From NCBI RefSeq assembly GCF_018736085.1, contig NZ_CP076134.1, positions 4,908,501 through 4,972,500 on the forward strand: a stretch of 64,000 nt of DNA. The letters are read 5' to 3'. Position numbers and translations under genes: made by a program. Each line of letters opens with the position of its first letter. The stretch's first letter is position 1. Below the pieces are notes generated by a model. The model worked only from the letters and a program-made list of their open reading frames with translations, made no database searches and was not told the DNA's origin. Below, one piece after another: positions 55,945-64,000 of the stretch. Origin of the DNA: Bradyrhizobium sediminis. Lineage in GTDB: Bacteria; Pseudomonadota; Alphaproteobacteria; Rhizobiales; Xanthobacteraceae.

Positions 55945-56244
55945 TCAGCGGACGTCGACTTTTTCGGGCGTGATGACCTCGATCTTCGGCGGCGCGGCGA
56001 AGCATTTCACCGCGACGCGGCCGAAGGTCTTCATATGCTCGGCGCCGCGGTGCGGCACCAGCGCCTCGGCGTTTTCCCACTGCTCGACGAACACCATCTT
56101 GGCCGGATCGGTGACGCTCTCATGCAAGTCATAAGCAATATTGCCGGCTTCTTTCCGGGTTTCCTTGATGCAGGCGGTGGCGGCGGCAATGAATTCGGCG
56201 CGCGTTTCAGGCTTCACGGTCAGTGTGGCAACGACGTAAATCAC
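55945..56244 (-). CDS. ABM-domain protein, paralogue of the preceding
   Basis: 99-aa ABM-family protein: MIYVVATLTVKPETRAEFIAAATACIKETRKEAGNIAYDLHESVTDPAKMVFVEQWENAEAL. It shares MIYVVA, VKPE, the internal Y-x-x-H/E pattern and length with the gene at 55620, so a tandem duplication is likely. It begins 47 bp after the ureC stop and is probably in the urease transcript. Function unknown. Confidence 0.85.
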   Translation of the reverse strand: MIYVVATLTVKPETRAEFIAAATACIKETRKEAGNIAYDLHESVTDPAKMVFVEQWENAEALVPHRGAEHMKTFGRVAVKCFAAPPKIEVITPEKVDVR

Positions 56245-56291
56245 GAGATCCTCCCGGTCTTTTGTTCTGGCTTGAAGTACCGGGAAAGACC

Positions 56292-58004
56292 TTAGAACAT
56301 GAAATAGCGCTGCGCCATGGGGAGCACCTCGGCCGGGGCGCAGGCCAAAAGTTCGCCGTCGGCGCGCACCTCATAGGTCTCGGGATCGACCTCGATTTTC
56401 GGCGTGGCGGAATTATGGATCATGCTCTTCTTGGAGATGCCGCCGCGGGTATTTTCAACCGCATAGAGCTTCTTGTCGATACCGAGCTTCTTCGCCAGCC
56501 CCGAGGCCACCGCGGCCCTGGAGGAGAACACCACCGAGGACGCCGTCAGCGACTTGCCGAAGGCGGCAAACATCGGCTGGTAATGCACGGGCTGCGGCGT
56601 GGGAATGGACGCGTTGGGATCGCCCATCGGCGCGGCCACGATCGAGCCGCCCTTGATGACGCAATCAGGCTTGACGCCGAAGAAAGCCGGCGACCACAGC
56701 ACGAGATCGGCGAGCTTGCCCTTTTCCACCGAGCCGATCAGCCTGGAGACGCCGTGCGCGATCGCGGGGTTGATGGTGTATTTCGCGATGTAGCGCTTGA
56801 CGCGGAAATTGTCGTTGTTGCCCTTGTCCTGCGGCAACGAACCGCGCTGCTTCTTCATCTTGTCGGCGGTCTGCCAGGTGCGGATGATGACTTCGCCGAG
56901 CCGGCCCATGGCCTGCGAATCCGACGACATCATCGAGAGCGCGCCGAGGTCGTGCAGGATGTCTTCCGCCGCGATGGTCTCTTTCCGGATGCGGCTTTCG
57001 GCAAAGGCGAGGTCCTCGGCGATCGAGGGATCGAGATGGTGGCACACCATCAGCATGTCCAGATGCTCATCGATGGTGTTGCGGGTGAACGGCCGCGTCG
57101 GGTTGGTCGAGGACGGCAGCACGTTCTTCAAGCCCGCGATCTTGATGATATCAGGCGCGTGGCCGCCGCCGGCGCCTTCGGTGTGGAAGGCATGGATGGT
57201 GCGGCCCTTGAAAGCCTTCACGGTGTCCTCGACGAAGCCGGATTCATTCAGCGTGTCGGAATGGATCATGACCTGGATGTCATAGTCGTCGGCAACGCTC
57301 AGGCAATTGTTGATCGCCGCCGGCGTGGTGCCCCAGTCCTCATGCAGCTTCAGCGCGCAGGCGCCGGCCTTGATCATCTCGACCAGCGCCGCCGGCCGCG
57401 AGGCGTTGCCCTTGCCTGAAATGCCCAAATTGACCGGGAACGCGTCGAACGACTGGATCATCCGCGCCATGTGCCATGGCCCGGGCGTGCAGGTGGTGGC
57501 AAAGGTGCCGTGCGAGGGGCCGGTGCCGCCGCCCAGCATCGAGGTGACGCCGGACATCAATGCATGCTCAATCTGCTGCGGGCAGATGAAATGGATGTGG
57601 CTGTCGAAGCCGCCGGCGGTGAGGATCTTGCCCTCGCCCGCGATGATATCGGTGCCGGGGCCGATCACGATGGTGACGCCGGGCTGGATGTCGGGATTGC
57701 CGGCCTTGCCGATGGCGCTGATATAGCCCTCCTTGATCGCGACGTCGGCTTTCACGATGCCCCAATGGTCGACGATCAGCGCATTGGTGATGACGGTATC
57801 GGCCGCGCCCTGCTTGTTGGAAGCTTGCGATTGCCCCATGCCGTCCCGGATCACCTTGCCGCCGCCGAACTTCACCTCCTCGCCATAGACGGTGAAGTCC
57901 TTCTCGACCTCGATGATGAGATCGGTGTCGGCGAGCCGCACCCGGTCGCCGGTAGTCGGCCCGAACATGTCGGCATAGACGGAACGTTTTATCTTCACGG
58001 ACAT
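56292..58004 (-). CDS. ureC: Urease alpha subunit
   Basis: 570-aa catalytic subunit that hydrolyses urea to ammonia and carbamate. Nickel-site residues are in place: HIHFICPQ (two His), the carbamylated Lys in [22 protein letters not shown] and [15 protein letters not shown] (His), [14 protein letters not shown] (the flap Cys-His pair), and [10 protein letters not shown] (Asp). Length and start ([17 protein letters not shown]) are standard, so the enzyme should be active once loaded with nickel by UreDEFG. Confidence 0.97.
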   Translation of the reverse strand: MSVKIKRSVYADMFGPTTGDRVRLADTDLIIEVEKDFTVYGEEVKFGGGKVIRDGMGQSQASNKQGAADTVITNALIVDHWGIVKADVAIKEGYISAIGKAGNPDIQPGVTIVIGPGTDIIAGEGKILTAGGFDSHIHFICPQQIEHALMSGVTSMLGGGTGPSHGTFATTCTPGPWHMARMIQSFDAFPVNLGISGKGNASRPAALVEMIKAGACALKLHEDWGTTPAAINNCLSVADDYDIQVMIHSDTLNESGFVEDTVKAFKGRTIHAFHTEGAGGGHAPDIIKIAGLKNVLPSSTNPTRPFTRNTIDEHLDMLMVCHHLDPSIAEDLAFAESRIRKETIAAEDILHDLGALSMMSSDSQAMGRLGEVIIRTWQTADKMKKQRGSLPQDKGNNDNFRVKRYIAKYTINPAIAHGVSRLIGSVEKGKLADLVLWSPAFFGVKPDCVIKGGSIVAAPMGDPNASIPTPQPVHYQPMFAAFGKSLTASSVVFSSRAAVASGLAKKLGIDKKLYAVENTRGGISKKSMIHNSATPKIEVDPETYEVRADGELLACAPAEVLPMAQRYFMF

Positions 58005-58075
58005 ATCGTGCTCCAGCTCTCAGATCGGCGGTTGTTTGCAGAGGCGTGAAATCGCGAACATGGGAGTTCGGAGCT

Positions 58076-58113
58076 ACCCCCCTCCCCAACCCTCCCCCGC
58101 AAGGGGGGAGGGA
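58076..58113. repeat. Half copy of CCCTCTCCCGC-type repeat
   Basis: TACCCCCCTCCCCAACCCTC followed by CCCCGCAAGGGGGGAGGGAG. One arm of the family seen complete at 893-1013 and 62538-62676. It lies between ureB and ureC. Confidence 0.65.
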
Positions 58114-58143
58114 GCCCGACTACCGTGCTTGTGTTGTCAGGGA

Positions 58144-58449
58144 TCACAGCTTGCCCATCACGTCGCCGCGGAAACCGTAGATGACGCGCTTGCCGGCCAG
58201 CGCCACCAGCTGCACGTCGCGGGTCTGGCCGGGCTCGAAGCGGACGGCGGTGCCGGCGGCGATGTCGAGCCGCATGCCGCGGGCGCGTCTGCGGTCGAAT
58301 TTCAGCGCCGGATTGGTCTCGAAGAAATGATAGTGCGAGCCGACCTGGATCGGACGGTCGCCGGTATTGGCGACGGTGAGCGTCACCGTCTTGCGGCCGG
58401 CATTGAGTTCGATCTCGCCACCCTGGATGAAGAGTTCGCCGGGGATCAT
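58144..58449 (-). CDS. ureB: Urease beta subunit
   Basis: 101-aa structural subunit: [70 protein letters not shown]. Standard length with the start at 58449. A palindromic repeat separates it from ureA, another from ureC. Confidence 0.96.
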   Translation of the reverse strand: MIPGELFIQGGEIELNAGRKTVTLTVANTGDRPIQVGSHYHFFETNPALKFDRRRARGMRLDIAAGTAVRFEPGQTRDVQLVALAGKRVIYGFRGDVMGKL

Positions 58450-58468
58450 GTGGATATTCCCTTCCTCG

Positions 58469-58560
58469 TCATTCCGGGGCGCGCGCAGCGCGAACCCGGA
58501 ATCTCGTTCCAATAACTTCTGGATTCCGGGTTCGGCGCATTGCGCCGCCCCGGAATGACT
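58469..58560. repeat. Interspersed palindrome, GTCATTCCGGGGCG type
   Basis: GTCATTCCGGGGCGCGCGC ... GAACCCGGAATCTCG ... GGATTCCGGGTTCG ... CGCCCCGGAATGAC; third copy of the 16068 family. It sits inside the urease operon between ureA and ureB, so it is transcribed and could form a hairpin in the mRNA. Confidence 0.75.
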
Positions 58561-58564
58561 GGCG

Positions 58565-58867
58565 TCATCTGATCGGTTCATGCACGGTGACGAGTTTGGT
58601 CCCGTCGGGAAACGTGGCTTCGACCTGGATATCGTGGATCATCTCGGCGATGCCATCCATGCACTGCGCGCGGGTCAGGACCTGGGCGCCGGCCTGCATC
58701 AATTCGGCGACGGTGCGGCCATCGCGCGCGCCCTCGACGATGAAATCGGAAATGATCGCGACCGCTTCGGGATGGTTGAGCTTGATGCCGCGCTCCAGCC
58801 GGCGCCGTGCCACCATCGCCGCCATCGAGATCAGCAGCTTGTCCTTTTCGCGGGGGGAGAGATTCAT
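58565..58867 (-). CDS. ureA: Urease gamma subunit
   Basis: 100-aa structural subunit: [83 protein letters not shown]. Full length and typical. It follows ureD by 43 bp on the same strand and precedes ureB. Confidence 0.97.
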   Translation of the reverse strand: MNLSPREKDKLLISMAAMVARRRLERGIKLNHPEAVAIISDFIVEGARDGRTVAELMQAGAQVLTRAQCMDGIAEMIHDIQVEATFPDGTKLVTVHEPIR

Positions 58868-58910
58868 GCGAGCACTCTGATAATTTCAATCCGGATAATT
58901 TCGATCTGAT

Positions 58911-59747
58911 CTAGTTGAGCCACAGCCGCGGTAGCCCCACGCCACTGGCGCAGCCGAGCACCGCCATCATGTCGGCGCGCAGCCGGGCCGCATCTTGGCC
59001 ACAGAAGCGGGCCATTGCAAACCCGTTCCAGCAGGAGATGCCGACTTCGCTGCCGAAGGAATCGGAAAGCTCGCGGATGCGCTCCACCAGCGCCTCGTCG
59101 CCCGGCACGATCAGCGCGGTACCGATGGCGACGCCGCCGTTTGCCACCGCGGGCCGGGCCAGTTTTTCGCCGATGTCGCCGTCGAGGCGGATGTTTTCCG
59201 CAAACACCAGCCGGCCGCCGCGCCGCATCCGCCAGCGGTCGACGAATTCGCCTGATAGCATGCGCTCGCCCATCGCGGTGCGGCCGAATACCACGATTTC
59301 GCAGAGCAGAAGCGAGGCGCCTTCGGCCAGATCGATGTCGATGCGGCGCGATACCCGCGCCCGGTCGAACAAAATGGTCTCCTGCGGCAGCCAGGCGAGA
59401 TGCGCCCCCGCGGCCGCCTTCAGCGCAATATTGACTCGCGCGGCGGGCCCCGCCGCCCGGTATATCTTTTCAGCGGCCGCCGTCGTCACCGCAAGACGGG
59501 ATCCTTCGCCGGCCGCGATATCGATATCGAAACGGTCGCCGCCGGCAATGCCGCCCGCGGTGTTGACGAATACCGCCGAGAGGCCCTCCGCCTCCGGCGA
59601 CGGGAAACGCACGCGCAGGGAGCCGGACTCGCGGAGATGGCGGCGGCGGGTGACGCCCTCGACCTGGTGCACGTCGAACGTCACGGCTCCTTGCGCCCGG
59701 TTGGCCGCAAAGATCGCGGAATTCGCGCTGGTGGTATCGGTCTGCAT
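58911..59747 (-). CDS. ureD: Urease accessory protein UreD
   Basis: 278-aa accessory protein that binds apo-urease and starts the UreDFG activation complex. Recognised by RRRHLRESGSLRVRFPSP, AVFVNTAGGIAGGDRFDIDI, AAEKIYRAAGPAARVNIALK, LAWLPQETILFDRARVSRRIDIDL and FGRTAMGE. The start at 59747 is the first in-frame ATG; the first 20 residues are variable in the family. It precedes ureA and follows urtE by about 60 bp. Confidence 0.93.
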   Translation of the reverse strand: MQTDTTSANSAIFAANRAQGAVTFDVHQVEGVTRRRHLRESGSLRVRFPSPEAEGLSAVFVNTAGGIAGGDRFDIDIAAGEGSRLAVTTAAAEKIYRAAGPAARVNIALKAAAGAHLAWLPQETILFDRARVSRRIDIDLAEGASLLLCEIVVFGRTAMGERMLSGEFVDRWRMRRGGRLVFAENIRLDGDIGEKLARPAVANGGVAIGTALIVPGDEALVERIRELSDSFGSEVGISCWNGFAMARFCGQDAARLRADMMAVLGCASGVGLPRLWLN

Positions 59748-59808
59748 CCGTCCCCTGATCTTCTCAAAACGGCGCGCGACCGAGGCCGGCCGCGCAAAAA
59801 GAAACCTG

Positions 59809-60504
59809 TTACAGCGCCATCTGGCGGCTGATTTCAGCGGGATCCATAGCGCTGCGATCGCAGGCGTATTTCACGGCACCCCGGTCCATCACCGCGAAAC
59901 TGTCGCCGAGCTCGCAGGCAAAGTCGAGATATTGTTCGACCAGCACGATCGCGATATTGCCGAGGCTGCGCAGGTACGAGATCGCGCGCCCGATGTCCTT
60001 GATGATCGAGGGCTGGATGCCCTCGGTCGGCTCGTCGAGCAGCAGCAGTTTCGGCCGCATCACCAACGCCCGCCCGATCGCGAGCTGCTGCTGCTGGCCG
60101 CCGGAGAGGTCGCCGCCGCGGCGCCCCAGCATCGTTTGCAGCACCGGAAACAGCGAGAACACGTCGTCGGGGATGTTGCGGTCGTCGCGCTTCAAAGGCC
60201 CGAAGCCGGTCTTGAGGTTTTCCTCGACCGTCAAGAGCGGAAAGATCTCGCGGCCCTGCGGCACGAAGCCGATACCCTTGCGCGCCCGTTCATAGGGCTT
60301 CAAGCCGGTGATATCGGCGCCGTCGAAACTGATCGATCCCGAGGCTATCGGGTATTGGCCGACCAGCGCCCGCAACAGCGAGGTCTTGCCGACGCCGTTA
60401 CGCCCGAGCACGCACATCACCTTGCCCGGTTCGGCCTTGAGCGAGACGCCGCGCAGGGCTTGTGCAGCACCGTAGTAGAGATTGATGTTGTCGACGTTGA
60501 GCAT
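59809..60504 (-). CDS. urtE: Urea ABC transporter ATP-binding protein UrtE
   Basis: 231-aa ATPase of the branched-chain amino acid type. Walker A GRNGVGKTSLLRAL, Q-loop FVPQGREIFP, signature LSGGQQQQLAIGRAL, Walker B LLLLDEPTEGIQPSI, H-loop VEQYLDFA. LNVDNINLYYGAAQALRGVSL at the start and EGIQPSIIKDI are UrtE features. Its place next to urease genes and urtB-D supports urea, not amino acids, as substrate. Confidence 0.94.
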   Translation of the reverse strand: MLNVDNINLYYGAAQALRGVSLKAEPGKVMCVLGRNGVGKTSLLRALVGQYPIASGSISFDGADITGLKPYERARKGIGFVPQGREIFPLLTVEENLKTGFGPLKRDDRNIPDDVFSLFPVLQTMLGRRGGDLSGGQQQQLAIGRALVMRPKLLLLDEPTEGIQPSIIKDIGRAISYLRSLGNIAIVLVEQYLDFACELGDSFAVMDRGAVKYACDRSAMDPAEISRQMAL

Positions 60505-60520
60505 GTGGCACGTCCTTAAG

Positions 60521-60590
60521 GGGGCGAGTAGCGAATGGCGAATAGCGAATAGTTAGAGAAGACTTTCCATTCGCCATTCGCTACTCGCCC

Positions 60591-60591
<1 letters not shown>
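60521..60591. repeat. Perfect 23-bp inverted repeat between urtD and urtE
   Basis: GGGGCGAGTAGCGAATGGCGAAT (60521-60543) and its exact reverse complement (60569-60591), with 25 bases between. Inside, the GCGAATAG unit is partly repeated. The right arm touches the last base of the urtD stop codon. It looks like a small mobile palindrome that also could form an mRNA hairpin. Confidence 0.75.
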
Positions 60592-61352
<761 letters not shown>

Positions 61353-61356
61353 GCGC

Positions 61357-62535
61357 TCACTCCGCCGGGTTCGGTTCGCTGACGCCGTCTTCGCGCGCCG
61401 CACTCTCGGCATTGGCCGTGAGGCGCTGCGCCTTCCACGGCTCCCACCATGCATTGAAGGTGCCGACGATCCCCTTCGGCAGCAGCAGCGTCACCAGGAT
61501 GAACAGCGCGCCCAGCATGAACAGCCAGTACGGCGCCAGCGCGCCCGAGGTGAAGAACGTCTTGGCGTAGTTGACGACGACGGCGCCGAGCGCCGCGCCG
61601 ACCAGGGTGCCGCGGCCGCCGACGGCGACCCAGATCACGGCCTCGATCGAGTTGCCCGGCGCAAATTCGCTTGGGTTGATGATGCCGACCTGCGGCACAT
61701 AGAGCGCGCCGGCAACGCCGGCCATGCAGGCCGACAGCGTGAACACGAACAGCTTGTAGGATTCGACGCGGTAGCCCAAAAATCGCGTGCGGGATTCGGC
61801 GTCGCGCACCGCGATCAGCACCTTGCCGAGCTTGGAAGTCACCACCGCCCGGCAGATCAGGAAGGCGATCATCAGCGCGAGGCAGCTCAGCAGGAACAGC
61901 GCCGCGCGGGTGCCGTCGGCCTGGACGCTGAAGCCGAGAATATCCTTGAAGTCGGTGAGGCCGTTGTTGCCGCCGAAACCGAAATCGTTGCGGAAGAACC
62001 CGAGCAGCAGCGCATAGGTCATCGCCTGCGTAATGATCGAGAGATAGACGCCGGTGACGCGGGAACGGAACGCCAGCCAGCCGAAGCAGAACGCCAGAAG
62101 GCCGGGCACCAGGATGACCATCAGCGCCGCGAACCAGAACATGTCGAAGCCGTGCCAGTACCACGGCAGCTTCGGATAGTTCAGGAACACCATGAAATCG
62201 GGCAGGATCGGATTGCCGTAGACGCCGCGGCTGCCGATCTGGCGCATCAGATACATGCCCATCGCGTAGCCGCCGAGCGCGAAGAAGGCGCCGTGACCGA
62301 GCGAGAGAATGCCGCAATAGCCCCAGATCAGGTCGATCGCGAGCGCGAGGATGGCGTAGCAGACATATTTTCCGAACAGCGCCACCAGATAGGTCGGCAC
62401 CTGGAACATGGAGCCGGCCGGCAACAGCAGGTTCGACAGCGGGATCAGCACGCCGACCGCGGCGACCACCGCGAGAAACACGGTCGCACTGCGGTCCAGC
62501 GAACGCGTGAGCACATGCGGCATCATCGGAGGCAT
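61357..62535 (-). CDS. urtC: Urea ABC transporter permease UrtC
   Basis: 392-aa inner-membrane permease of the LivM type, with about ten helices. DLIWGYCGILSLGHGAFFALGGYAMGMYLMR, the FGFGGNNGLTDFKDILGF loop, RDAESRTRFLGYRVESYKLFVFTLSACMAGVAGALY, and IEAVIWVAVGGRGTLVGAALGAVVVNY. The FGGNNGLTDFK loop and the cluster favour urea. The start at 62535 (MPPMMPHVL) is accepted; the second Met is possible. Confidence 0.94.
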   Translation of the reverse strand: MPPMMPHVLTRSLDRSATVFLAVVAAVGVLIPLSNLLLPAGSMFQVPTYLVALFGKYVCYAILALAIDLIWGYCGILSLGHGAFFALGGYAMGMYLMRQIGSRGVYGNPILPDFMVFLNYPKLPWYWHGFDMFWFAALMVILVPGLLAFCFGWLAFRSRVTGVYLSIITQAMTYALLLGFFRNDFGFGGNNGLTDFKDILGFSVQADGTRAALFLLSCLALMIAFLICRAVVTSKLGKVLIAVRDAESRTRFLGYRVESYKLFVFTLSACMAGVAGALYVPQVGIINPSEFAPGNSIEAVIWVAVGGRGTLVGAALGAVVVNYAKTFFTSGALAPYWLFMLGALFILVTLLLPKGIVGTFNAWWEPWKAQRLTANAESAAREDGVSEPNPAE

Positions 62536-62537
62536 GC

Positions 62538-62676
62538 TCCCTTACCTCTCCCGCTTGCGGGGGAGGTCGGATCGCATCGAACGATGCGATCCGGGTGGGG
62601 GAAATCTGTCCACACGACCAGCGTGAATCGCGGAGAGACCCCCACCCCAACCCTCCCCCGCAAGCGGGAGAGGGAG
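62538..62676. repeat. Interspersed palindromic repeat, CCCTCTCCCGC type
   Basis: Outer arms CTTACCTCTCCCGCTTGCGG and CCCCGCAAGCGGGAGAGGGA; inner ATCGCATCGAACGATGCGAT and a GTGAATCGCGGAGAGACCCC segment. Same family as 893-1013. It lies between urtC and urtB in the operon. Confidence 0.75.
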
Positions 62677-62713
62677 CGGAGCTCCGGATGAGATTCGGTT
62701 GCAGAAAGCGGCA

Positions 62714-64000
62714 TCATGCTTCCACCGCCCGCCCCTTGAGCGCGAACAGGCCGCGCGGGCGCTTCTGGATGAACAGGATGATCAGCACCAGGATGGCGAT
62801 CTTGCCGAGCACGGCGCCGGCCACCGGCTCGAGGAACTTGTTGGCGATGCCGAGCGTGAAGGCGCCGACCAGCGTGCCCCAGAGATTACCGACGCCGCCG
62901 AACACCACCACCATGAAGGAGTCGATGATGTAGCTCTGGCCGAGGTTCGGGCTGACATTGTCGATCTGCGACAGCGCCACGCCGGCGATCCCGGCAATGC
63001 CGGAGCCGAGGCCGAAGGTCAGCGCGTCGACCCGCGAGGTCGCGATCCCCATCGAGGCCGCCATGCGCCGGTTCTGCGTGACCGCGCGCATTTCGAGGCC
63101 GAGCGCCGTGTAGCGCAGCATCGCGAGCAGGATGGCGAACACCGCCAGCGTGAAGCACAGGATCCACAGCCGGTTGTAGGTGATCGTGACTTGCCCGATC
63201 TCGAACGCGCCGCTCATCCAGGATGGATTGCCGACCTCGCGGTTGGTCGGGCCGAACATGGTGCGCACCGCCTGCTGCAGCACCAGCGACAGGCCCCAGG
63301 TCGCCAGCAGCGTCTCCAGCGGGCGGCCGTAGAGGAAGCGGATGATGCTGCGCTCGATCAGGATGCCGATCGCGCCGGCGACGACGAAGGCCAGCGGCAC
63401 CGCCATCAGCAACGAATAGTCGAACAGCCCGGGATAGCTGGTGCGGATGGTTTCCTGCACCACGAAGGTGGTGTAGGCCCCGATCATGACCATCTCGCCG
63501 TGGGCCATGTTGATGACGCCCATCACCCCGAAGGTGATGGCAAGCCCGATAGCCGCGAGCAGCAGGACCGAGCCGAGCGACAGGCCGTACCAGGCGTTCT
63601 GCACCATCGACCACAGCGCGAGGCTGCGCTGAATGGCCGCCGTCGCGTTCGCCGCGGCGCTCACGATCGCAGCCGGCTGATCCCCGGTCAGCCCGGTCAG
63701 CAGCGCCATCGCCTCCTGGTCGCCGCGCGCCTTGATGGCGGCGATGGCTTCCAGTTTTTCAGCGTCGGTGGCGTCGGGTTTGAACAGCAGGATGGCTGCG
63801 CGCGCCTCGGTAAAGGCCAGCTTGGCGGCCTTGACGGTTTCGTTCTTCAGCGCCTCATCGACCAGCGGAAGCATGGCCTCGTCGTGGGTTTTGAATACCG
63901 ACTGCGCGGCATGGATCCGCTTGGCGGGATCGGGCGACAGTAGGGTCAGTCCGCCCAATGCAGCTTCGACGGCGCGGCGCAGGCGGTTGTTGAGGCGAAC
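62714..64000 (-). CDS. urtB: Urea ABC transporter permease UrtB (5' end outside window)
   Basis: Partial, at least 428 residues; the frame stays open to base 64000, where it reads VRLNNRLRRAVEAALGG. The N-terminal stretch (to about residue 165 of the visible part) is a helical soluble domain that UrtB proteins have before the membrane part. The permease part is of the LivH type with about eight helices: GLSLGSVLLLAAIGLAITFGVMGVINMAHGEMVMIGAY and AVTQNRRMAASMGIATSRVDALTFGLGSGIAGIAGVALSQ. No in-frame ATG at 63958 need be invoked; that codon is an internal TTG. Confidence 0.94.
   Translation of the reverse strand, partial: VRLNNRLRRAVEAALGGLTLLSPDPAKRIHAAQSVFKTHDEAMLPLVDEALKNETVKAAKLAFTEARAAILLFKPDATDAEKLEAIAAIKARGDQEAMALLTGLTGDQPAAIVSAAANATAAIQRSLALWSMVQNAWYGLSLGSVLLLAAIGLAITFGVMGVINMAHGEMVMIGAYTTFVVQETIRTSYPGLFDYSLLMAVPLAFVVAGAIGILIERSIIRFLYGRPLETLLATWGLSLVLQQAVRTMFGPTNREVGNPSWMSGAFEIGQVTITYNRLWILCFTLAVFAILLAMLRYTALGLEMRAVTQNRRMAASMGIATSRVDALTFGLGSGIAGIAGVALSQIDNVSPNLGQSYIIDSFMVVVFGGVGNLWGTLVGAFTLGIANKFLEPVAGAVLGKIAILVLIILFIQKRPRGLFALKGRAVEA

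Overview
The window is high-GC chromosomal DNA from an alphaproteobacterium of the Bradyrhizobium / Nitrobacteraceae type. Grounds: an rcdA-DUF1465 gene, the PhyR-NepR-EcfG general stress cassette, a urt-ure urea cluster, a fused CysNC, many small imperfect palindromes of the kind scattered between Bradyrhizobium genes, and IS110 and IS630 elements. No rRNA, tRNA or CRISPR array was seen. All family names are from reading the translated sequence; no database search was run.

Layout. 1-5.3 kb: housekeeping and signalling genes (rcdA, DUF1192, quinone oxidoreductase, a large EAL/GGDEF membrane protein). 5.3-9.4 kb: an accessory stretch with an IS110 element inserted in a long interspersed repeat, then a tiny CXXCXGXG zinc-type protein behind an FNR/FixK-like box, and a secreted alpha/beta hydrolase. 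9.4-18.8 kb: a diguanylate cyclase, galU, a lytic transglycosylase, a DUF459 pseudo-SGNH protein, two SDRs and a TfdA-like dioxygenase, closed by an IS630 element. 20-23.2 kb: yqgE, a DsbD-alpha-like protein and a flippase. 23.3-28.8 kb: an inserted block (CobW GTPase, Tat-exported metallo-beta-lactamase-fold protein, arylsulfatase) bounded by a 57-bp duplication of the 3' end of a 3-hydroxybutyrate dehydrogenase gene, followed by that gene and a 5'-truncated patatin/DUF3734 gene.

30.8-42.3 kb is a complete assimilatory sulfate regulon: sulfate ABC transporter (sbp-cysT-cysW-cysA), cysG-DUF2849-cysI-DUF934-cysH on the minus strand and cysD-cysNC diverging on the plus strand. It covers uptake, activation, reduction to sulfite and sulfide, and siroheme synthesis. 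Malate synthase G follows. 44.8-48.6 kb holds small envelope genes, an AI-2E transporter remnant, and a CDF-like transporter between 22-bp direct repeats. 48.8-52.5 kb is the general stress locus (phyR, nepR-ecfG, HWE-type sensor kinase). Two perfect GGAAC-N17-CGTT sites, the EcfG promoter form, lie between genes close to it. 52.9-64 kb is the urea cluster on the minus strand: urea ABC transporter urtBCDE, then ureD-ureA-ureB-ureC, two small ABM-domain proteins, ureE-ureF, a small secreted protein and ureG. It links urea import to nickel-urease assembly. urtB runs off the right edge.

The most striking item is the IS110 element. Its 5' non-coding end folds on paper into the three hairpins of a bridge RNA, and its guide segments match both the insertion site and the element's own right end.
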